A DNA stretch of 64,000 nucleotides. Source: a virus. A model generated the notes under the pieces. That model had not been told where the DNA came from and searched no databases. It saw only the letters and a list, made by a program, of their open reading frames with translations. The stretch spans positions 21,338 through 85,337 of IMG/VR virus record IMGVR_UViG_3300043410_001823; one strand, given 5' to 3'. Position numbers and translations under genes: made by a program. Shown piece by piece: positions 58,650 through 64,000 of this stretch (position 1 is the first letter of the stretch; the number at the start of each line of letters is the position of its first letter).

Positions 58650-59213
58650 CATTTCATCTGGAAGAATATCAACGATCATATGGATTCTGTCTATATCGCT
58701 TCCGTTTAAAACTGAATGTGGCAACTGATTATTAATCTCATACCCTATACCTTCTTTCATATGAATAGTATTATCCATAACTGTAAATGTAACGTGCTCG
58801 TGAGTAATTAACGGTATATGAACTCTTCTTGAGTAATGAAGTAATGCTCCTCCATCAGTATGCTTGTATACTTCTGAGTTGGCTTTTAGCTTAATAATTT
58901 CACATCTAATTACTTTGCCACTATAATATTTTTCTAAAAAATCAAAGATTTTTTGAGCTTGATTCTGAGCTAACTTTGTTTTAAAAGTATTTATATAATC
59001 TGTTTGAATTGGTGTTCCTGGAATCCACTCATAATCTGTTTCAAATAGCCTAAACATAAAGGTATTCATATGGGTTGTACCTTTTTCTTGCCTTGATGTA
59101 TTTAAAAACCATTCATCAGAATAAGTAGATACTTCTTGCTTAATAGCATCAATATTAAAAGATCCCAGATCTTGTATGGTCCATTTAGTATCTTTTTTTA
59201 CTCTTTTGTACAT
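58632..59213 (-). CDS. Aspartyl/asparaginyl beta-hydroxylase-like 2OG oxygenase
   Basis: 193 residues from the ATG at 59213 (AGGGG nine bases upstream). The pattern differs from the P4H-like set and matches the Asp/Asn beta-hydroxylase family: His118-x-Asp120 (YKHTDGGALLHYSRRVHIPL), YEINNQLPHSVLN with His166, and Arg176 (DRIHMIVDI). Such enzymes hydroxylate Asp/Asn side chains or related substrates; phage targets are unknown. It overlaps the sulfotransferase gene by about 29 bases. Confidence 0.87.
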   Translation of the reverse strand: MYKRVKKDTKWTIQDLGSFNIDAIKQEVSTYSDEWFLNTSRQEKGTTHMNTFMFRLFETDYEWIPGTPIQTDYINTFKTKLAQNQAQKIFDFLEKYYSGKVIRCEIIKLKANSEVYKHTDGGALLHYSRRVHIPLITHEHVTFTVMDNTIHMKEGIGYEINNQLPHSVLNGSDIDRIHMIVDILPDEMLTYNG

Positions 59214-59889
59214 ACTCATATACCCCTAAATCTATATGATTCAATTCTAGCACTCTATTTTTTTGCTCTTTTGTAAGCTCAATGCCTATATTAGGAGACA
59301 TGTTAGATTTGTCTGTATACTTAAATGTAGAAAATCCAAAATGTTTAATTAAGGCTTTGTTAAAATCTTCAATAAAAATATTATGATTATCTAATGAATA
59401 GCAATAAAATTTATCAACATTTTCAAGCACTTTATCTATATCCAATGAATAATCCTCTATATACCAGTTATTCATTATTGCATCTTGAAAATATTTATGA
59501 TTATCATTAAATTTTTCAATATTAGTGCTTCCAGTTAAAAATTTTGACTGAACATTAGATTGAACATCAGACTGTGGTCCATAAAGCCAGTCATCTAATC
59601 TTCTTTCTGCTTCTTCACCCATTCTTACTAATCCTGTAGTATATTTAAAATAACTAATAAAACGGTCTACTGGATTTCTAACAATACAAAATACATCTGG
59701 ATTACTCATATACTTAAGTGGCATGATTCCAAAATGACCACCAACAACCTTGCTATTTCTTAGTACATCTGGTTCTATTTTAGTTCTATTGGATATAAAA
59801 TGTGATACCCCACCAGATATTAGATGGGGTAAAACATTTTGCTTAACGTATATTCCTGATGTTCTTGGTATATGTAAATGATAAATCAT
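59185..59889 (-). CDS. PAPS-dependent sulfotransferase-like protein
   Basis: 234 residues. The 5'-phosphosulfate loop is HIPRTSGIYVKQN (residues 6-18), and the 3'-phosphate motif is IVRNPVDRFISYF (about 69-81), the order seen in carbohydrate and tyrosyl sulfotransferases of the Sulfotransfer_2 type. It would transfer sulfate from PAPS to a sugar or protein hydroxyl; a hydroxylated residue made by its neighbours is an attractive but unproven acceptor. Starts directly after the stop of the Hint gene (TAA then ATG). Confidence 0.85.
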   Translation of the reverse strand: MIYHLHIPRTSGIYVKQNVLPHLISGGVSHFISNRTKIEPDVLRNSKVVGGHFGIMPLKYMSNPDVFCIVRNPVDRFISYFKYTTGLVRMGEEAERRLDDWLYGPQSDVQSNVQSKFLTGSTNIEKFNDNHKYFQDAIMNNWYIEDYSLDIDKVLENVDKFYCYSLDNHNIFIEDFNKALIKHFGFSTFKYTDKSNMSPNIGIELTKEQKNRVLELNHIDLGVYEYVQKSKKRY

Positions 59890-61242
59890 TTACGCAAAAC
59901 CCTTTTTATTGTGAACAACAAGGCTGCCAGCAATAAGAAGGTCATTTGGAGAAGCATCAAATTCAAAGACTCTACGCTTTTCATCAATTAGTGTAATGTC
60001 GTTGATAACAACTTCAGAGAATGTTCCGTCTTCTTGTCTTTCAACAAGGACATCTCCAATTTCCAAAGCACCAGTTGTTCCAAAGAAATATACATCATTT
60101 TTCTTAGTAAGAACTGTTTGTTCAAGAGAGAATCTCTTATTGCTATCACCGTTAACGATCATGGTTACATCCTTAACGTGCTCAATAATGTTTGTAATTG
60201 AAGCTTCTGCATCTGCAATTCCTTCAATTGAAGAGTTTTGCCATGTATATGGATCAAAGGCAAATTCATCTTCAAGTCCTGGAACTTTTACAGATAAAAC
60301 CTTGTCTCCAATTACCATATCTTTTGCTTTCTTCCAGGCAATTGTGTTATTGTCAAGAAGAATTGCAATTGGAGTATCCTCATCAATACAGAATAGAGGT
60401 GGTGCGAAGAACCCTGGAGGTGCAAAGAACACTGGAGGTGCAAAGAACACTGGAGGTGCAAAGAATCCTGGTGGTGCGAAGAATACAGGTGGTGCGAAGA
60501 ATACAGGTGGTGCAAAGAATCCTGGAGGTGCAAAGAACCCTGGAGGTGCGAAGAACCCTGGAGGTGCAAAGAACCCTGGTGGGAAGAATGGTGGGAAGAA
60601 TGGTGGCAATGTAGTTACAGTATTTGTATTTGCTGAAACTAGAGATCTTCCATTAGCATTATCCGCATATACATTGTAATATTGCGATGTGTTTGCAGTA
60701 TCGTTAATTGTAATGCTTGTAGATGTTGTATTTCCAGACGTGCCATCTGATCCAACTACATAATAGTTTGAAATAGCTTTTCCACCATTTGCTGGTGCTG
60801 TCCAAGATATTACATCTGAATTAACAGCTGCAGTAGCAGATGGTGATTGTGGAGCCTGTGGAACTGTTGTAGCAGTTACAGAACCAGAAACTGTTGCTAC
60901 TCCGCTACCAAATGTATTTTTAGGAGTTATCGTAAATGTATATGAAACACCAGATGCTAATCCCTGAAAGGTATAGGATGTAGCTGGTGCTGCAACATTT
61001 GCTGTATATGTAGATGGTGTTGTTGTAATATCGTAAGATGTAGCAGCAGTTGATGTTGAAGGAACCGCCCATGATATTGTAACAGATCCACCAGTACCTG
61101 CAGCCGAAGCTGCAGATGTGGTGTTTGCTGTTGCTAAATAAGGTCTTGCAGTTCCAACATCTGTAACTGTTACTCCAGTTACTGCCAATGGCGGAATTGT
61201 TGAGTCCTGACCATCACTAAATCTACCCTGTAATTTTGCCAT
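59890..61242 (-). CDS. FN3 protein with FFAPP repeats and C-terminal Hint (intein-like) domain
   Basis: 450 residues. Two fibronectin III-like domains (about 20-112 and 113-200) are followed by a proline/phenylalanine repeat region (about 213-283) and a Hint domain from Cys285 (FCIDEDTPIAI, block A) to His444-Asn445 (SLVVHNKKGFA, block G). The residue after Asn445 is Lys, not Cys/Ser/Thr, and the block B TxxH is replaced by TVLT, so true splicing is unlikely; cleavage or cross-linking as in bacterial intein-like domains is possible. Probably a fibre-associated structural protein. Upstream of the modifying enzymes in the same direction, hence a possible substrate. Confidence 0.82.
   Translation of the reverse strand: MAKLQGRFSDGQDSTIPPLAVTGVTVTDVGTARPYLATANTTSAASAAGTGGSVTISWAVPSTSTAATSYDITTTPSTYTANVAAPATSYTFQGLASGVSYTFTITPKNTFGSGVATVSGSVTATTVPQAPQSPSATAAVNSDVISWTAPANGGKAISNYYVVGSDGTSGNTTSTSITINDTANTSQYYNVYADNANGRSLVSANTNTVTTLPPFFPPFFPPGFFAPPGFFAPPGFFAPPGFFAPPVFFAPPVFFAPPGFFAPPVFFAPPVFFAPPGFFAPPLFCIDEDTPIAILLDNNTIAWKKAKDMVIGDKVLSVKVPGLEDEFAFDPYTWQNSSIEGIADAEASITNIIEHVKDVTMIVNGDSNKRFSLEQTVLTKKNDVYFFGTTGALEIGDVLVERQEDGTFSEVVINDITLIDEKRRVFEFDASPNDLLIAGSLVVHNKKGFA
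60394..60606 (-). repeat. Coding 18-bp tandem repeat (FFAPPx)
   Basis: Ten 18-base units encode FFAPP followed by Gly, Val or Leu, preceded by two shorter FFPP units. Codon differences between units are slight (third positions and the Gly/Val codon), indicating recent expansion. Followed directly by the Hint cysteine. Confidence 0.9.
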
Positions 61243-61265
61243 AGTATTTTATATACCTTTCACTC

Positions 61266-63950
61266 TTAGTTAGTTAGGTCTCCGAAGATAGCCCATGTAT
61301 TTGCTGCCACCTTTAGTGCGGTAGCTACAGAGAACTGTCCTCTGAACTTTAATGCCATTGTTCCATTAACTGAAGCTGCCTGGAAGGTTACTCCAGATCC
61401 AGCTACGAAACTTGTTTGTCCTGCACCGATTTGCTGGAAATCTAATGAAGCTCCGACTGGATAGCTATATGTTGAATCTGGTGCAATTGTAATTGTGTTT
61501 GCAGAACCAACATTCATTCTTACAAAAGAATCCTTAACATATGAAGATCCAAGTGTAATGGATGCAGTTGGTGTGTTGATTGGAGTTAAGGATGGTGTTC
61601 CAGCTAGTGTCTGTGTTCCATCTGAGAAAACAATTCCAGATGATGGAGTTACAGTTGTAGCTTCAAGAGAACCTAAAACAAGTGTATCCTTTGTCCATGT
61701 AGTAAAATCGATTGTATCTGAAGGCTCTGTAGTTACTCCAGAGAACAACTTCCACTTTCCATCAGAAGCATCACGGGTTAAACCTGTGTGCTGATATGTT
61801 CCATCACTAAAGTGACCAACAATACCAAGATCCTTAGAATTTGCTGAATTACCAGTTCCGATATAGATAAGTGGGTCAGTGACTTCAAGATTTTGTGAAG
61901 AAACTGTAGTTGTTGTTCCATTAACAGTCAAATTGCCTGAAAGTGTAAGACTTGTACCTGAAACAGCACCTGTAAATGTTGCTCCTGAAAGCGAAGCCTT
62001 TGCATCAAGTGCTGTTTGTGTAGCAGTTGAGACTGGCTTATCGGCATCTGCTGTATTGTCAACGTTGCCAAGACCAACCATGCTCTTTGTAATACCAGAA
62101 ACTGTCCCAGTAAAGGTTGGTGAAGCAATTGGTGCCTTTGCATCAATATTTGTTTGTAGTGCACTACCAGCATTATCTACGTATGTCTTAGTAGCAAGTG
62201 CTGCAGTGTCTGCAATTCCGTGAACATTTGTGCTTGAAGATGTGTGAGATGATAGGTCTGCATCGAGAGCCTTATCATCAAGTTGTGTTTGAATTGCAGA
62301 GGTTACACCATTTACATATGAAAGTTCTGTTCCTGAAACATCACCGATTGATGTTGTTGAAGGCAAAACTACGCTTCCAGTAAAGGTTGGGGCATCTGTA
62401 GACGCTTTTGTTCCAAGAGCATTCCAAATATCTGTATTTTGTTCTTGAAGTATATCTGTTGTTACTAATGCTGATGTATCTGCAATACCGTGAACATTGA
62501 GAGACTGTGCGGTATGGGCATTAAAATCTGAAACATCCGCCTTTGATGCAAGATCTGAAAGATTAACCTTTAATGCTAGTGCTGACTCTACATCTGTTGC
62601 TACTGCCTTGAGGTCTAACTGATCCTGAATATTGCCAGTAATTCCTGCAAGTGTTCCTAGTTCAAATGGATTAATTACATGATTTCCATCTGTAACTGTA
62701 ATAGTAGGATTTTCAAGAGTTGCATCTACTGATGGAGCCTTTGTATCAAATTGTTCTTGAATAGTGTAAGCCTTATTAATTCCATTTAGTGTTTGAAGTT
62801 CGCCGTTATCTACATTTCCGATAATAGCTGAGGTTGCTTCAATTTGTCCAACTTCCAAATTTCCCTTTGTGTATGTTGTAAAATCAATTGATCCTGATGG
62901 TTCTGGAACTACGCCCTCAAAAATTTTCCAAGTTCCGCTTGATGAGTCTTTAACAAATCCTGCGTGAGCATAACCACTTCCATCCTTATATCCACCAACA
63001 AATCCAAGATCTGGATTAAGAGCAGCCTTTGATTCAGCTGATCCTCCAGATGTGTATGTTGCGGTTGATGTATTTGCAAGTGTAAAGCTTGTTTCTGTAA
63101 CAGATAAAATTTCTGACCAATCTGTATTTAGTCCAGATGGAGTAATTCCTGTTACGACTGCAATATTGCCAGCAACAAATAGTGAATCCGCATTATCGAT
63201 AGTATATGTTACGGATGTGCCATTTCCAACTGCTGCAGTAATTGGTTTTGTAACTGCTTCATTAAGATAAATGATATTATCTGTGATTGATAAATTGGTT
63301 GAATTTACAATCGACTGTGTACCTGCAACTGTAAGATTTCCTTCAATGATTACGTTATTTGCTGTAAGATTATTGTTAACTCCAATAGAGTCTGCCTGAA
63401 GATCTGCTGCTGTTACAAGATTTATAAACGTTGGTGAATCTTTTGGAGCATATACATCTGCAACATCGCTGACCTTTGCAAAAACGCTTCCATCAACATC
63501 AAATTGAGATGTACCTAAATTCCAAGATAGTCCATATCCAGCTAGTTCTGATTCATTAACTGCTGCACCTGCTACAGCACCATCAACATATGAAATAGTT
63601 GCAAGTTGAGCTGTATCTTCAATTCCATGTACGTTAGTTGTTGATGATGTATGATCAGATAGATTAGTTGCAACTGTATTTATGAAATCTGGATCATCTC
63701 CAAGTGCTGCTGCTAATTCATTTAATGTATTTAGAAGATCTGGAGCTCCATCTACAAGGCTGTCAATTGCAGATGCTGCATCAGTAAAATATGTTAGATC
63801 TACCCAGTGATTAACACCATCACCGATCTTAAACTTATTTGTATCGGATTCAAATCCAATTTCACCAGCAGCTAGGATAGGCCCGCTACCATTATTTACA
63901 GAAATCCACTGCGCTGCAGTTCCTCTGCGCTGTTGCATTCTTGTTGCCAT
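61266..63950 (-). CDS. Tail fibre with Mtd-like N-terminal domain
   Basis: 894 residues. The N-terminus (MATRMQQRRGTAAQWISVN ... ILAAGEIGFESDTNKFKIGDG) is the virion-attachment motif shared with the Bordetella phage Mtd N-terminal domain. The body has repeated fibre segments (SPTFTGTVSGITKSMVGLGNVDNT; TSLTLSGNLTVNGTTTTVSSQNLEVTD, which occurs in a second version as ANNVIIEGNLTVAGTQSIVNSTNLSITD) and ends in a beta-rich domain. It probably binds the host receptor. AAGGAG precedes the ATG. No template/variable repeat pair typical of diversity-generating elements is visible. Confidence 0.85.
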   Translation of the reverse strand: MATRMQQRRGTAAQWISVNNGSGPILAAGEIGFESDTNKFKIGDGVNHWVDLTYFTDAASAIDSLVDGAPDLLNTLNELAAALGDDPDFINTVATNLSDHTSSTTNVHGIEDTAQLATISYVDGAVAGAAVNESELAGYGLSWNLGTSQFDVDGSVFAKVSDVADVYAPKDSPTFINLVTAADLQADSIGVNNNLTANNVIIEGNLTVAGTQSIVNSTNLSITDNIIYLNEAVTKPITAAVGNGTSVTYTIDNADSLFVAGNIAVVTGITPSGLNTDWSEILSVTETSFTLANTSTATYTSGGSAESKAALNPDLGFVGGYKDGSGYAHAGFVKDSSSGTWKIFEGVVPEPSGSIDFTTYTKGNLEVGQIEATSAIIGNVDNGELQTLNGINKAYTIQEQFDTKAPSVDATLENPTITVTDGNHVINPFELGTLAGITGNIQDQLDLKAVATDVESALALKVNLSDLASKADVSDFNAHTAQSLNVHGIADTSALVTTDILQEQNTDIWNALGTKASTDAPTFTGSVVLPSTTSIGDVSGTELSYVNGVTSAIQTQLDDKALDADLSSHTSSSTNVHGIADTAALATKTYVDNAGSALQTNIDAKAPIASPTFTGTVSGITKSMVGLGNVDNTADADKPVSTATQTALDAKASLSGATFTGAVSGTSLTLSGNLTVNGTTTTVSSQNLEVTDPLIYIGTGNSANSKDLGIVGHFSDGTYQHTGLTRDASDGKWKLFSGVTTEPSDTIDFTTWTKDTLVLGSLEATTVTPSSGIVFSDGTQTLAGTPSLTPINTPTASITLGSSYVKDSFVRMNVGSANTITIAPDSTYSYPVGASLDFQQIGAGQTSFVAGSGVTFQAASVNGTMALKFRGQFSVATALKVAANTWAIFGDLTN

Positions 63951-63983
63951 TATATCTCCTTGCTAGTAGATTGGAATAGTGCT

Positions 63984-63992
63984 ATTATAGCA
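63984..63992 (-). promoter_or_regulatory. Extended -10 promoter of the tail fibre gene
   Basis: TGCTATAAT on the minus strand; any -35 would lie beyond base 64000. The leader of about 27 bases contains AAGGAG. Confidence 0.65.
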
Positions 63993-64000
63993 TTATTTTA

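Noticed and set aside
60394-60606. CRISPR-like regular repeats
   Set aside because: The units are contiguous 18-base coding repeats without unique spacers, in frame within the Hint protein gene.
59996-60679. 227-residue plus-strand frame with Gly-Gly-Ala-Lys-Asn repeats resembling a structural protein
   Set aside because: It is the antisense reading of the FFAPP repeats and Hint domain; no ribosome-binding site, and no other gene is on the plus strand.
61266-63950. Diversity-generating retroelement, suggested by the Mtd-like fibre
   Set aside because: Only the attachment domain is Mtd-like; no reverse transcriptase, template repeat or adenine-biased variable repeat was seen.

Overview
This window looks like a large contiguous piece (64 kb, probably not the whole genome) of a tailed double-stranded DNA phage with a long non-contractile tail (siphovirus-like). 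The evidence is a complete HK97-type head set (portal, prohead protease with a scaffold-like tail, major capsid protein), a run of head-tail connectors, a major tail protein, two tail chaperone-like genes, a 1677-residue tape measure, tail hub and fibre proteins, and TerS/TerL. Every gene I can support lies on the minus strand, so transcription runs from right to left. The DNA is AT-rich by eye. A secreted protein with an actinobacterial-looking signal peptide and the use of leaderless-looking genes would fit an AT-rich freshwater actinobacterium as host, but that is inference. I see no integrase, repressor or partition gene, so nothing in the window points to lysogeny.

Layout in the direction of transcription (right to left). 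(1) 63950-59890: a tail fibre with an Mtd-like N-terminus, then a fibronectin-like protein with FFAPP-type proline repeats fused to a C-terminal Hint (intein-like) domain. (2) 59889-52639: a dense island of protein- or sugar-modifying enzymes: a PAPS-type sulfotransferase, an Asp/Asn beta-hydroxylase-like enzyme, seven different prolyl-hydroxylase-like 2-oxoglutarate/Fe(II) oxygenases and a DUF6065 protein. (3) 52450-50417: a monomeric B12-dependent (class II) ribonucleotide reductase behind a promoter/palindrome pair. (4) 50375-40571: head and connector genes, major tail protein, tail chaperones. (5) 40547-24042: tape measure, distal tail/hub, fibres and a lectin-like protein. (6) 24009-22506: a short operon ending in a GT60-like (Skp1-hydroxyproline type) GlcNAc transferase. 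(7) 22483-10356: nucleic-acid metabolism (DnaB-like helicase, DnaG-like primase, ssDNA-binding protein, DnaE polymerase, MazG-like, RecA, Cas4-like nuclease, RuvC-like resolvase) and small zinc-ribbon or HTH proteins. (8) 10372-8071: terminase. (9) 8039-1: secreted and membrane proteins, holin candidates, a DUF885 peptidase, a secreted subtilase, tRNA-Asn, a glutathione peroxidase, an apparent small RNA, an HNH protein and a CHAP endolysin cut by the left edge.

Regulation is readable. An extended -10 motif on the minus strand (TGN-TATAAT or TGN-TATACT) recurs in about 19 intergenic gaps, sometimes with a near-perfect TTGACA at 17-18 bases. At several genes the motif sits only 6-9 bases before the ATG, predicting leaderless mRNAs. 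One promoter lies inside a hairpin that would hide the ribosome-binding site of read-through RNA, a layout like the T4 lysozyme gene.

The most notable candidate system is the combination of the 2OG-oxygenase/sulfotransferase island, the proline-rich Hint protein beside it, and a GlcNAc transferase whose eukaryotic relatives glycosylate hydroxyproline. Together they suggest a phage-encoded pathway that hydroxylates and then decorates its own fibre proteins or host surface material. This is a hypothesis from family identity and gene context, not shown by the sequence alone.
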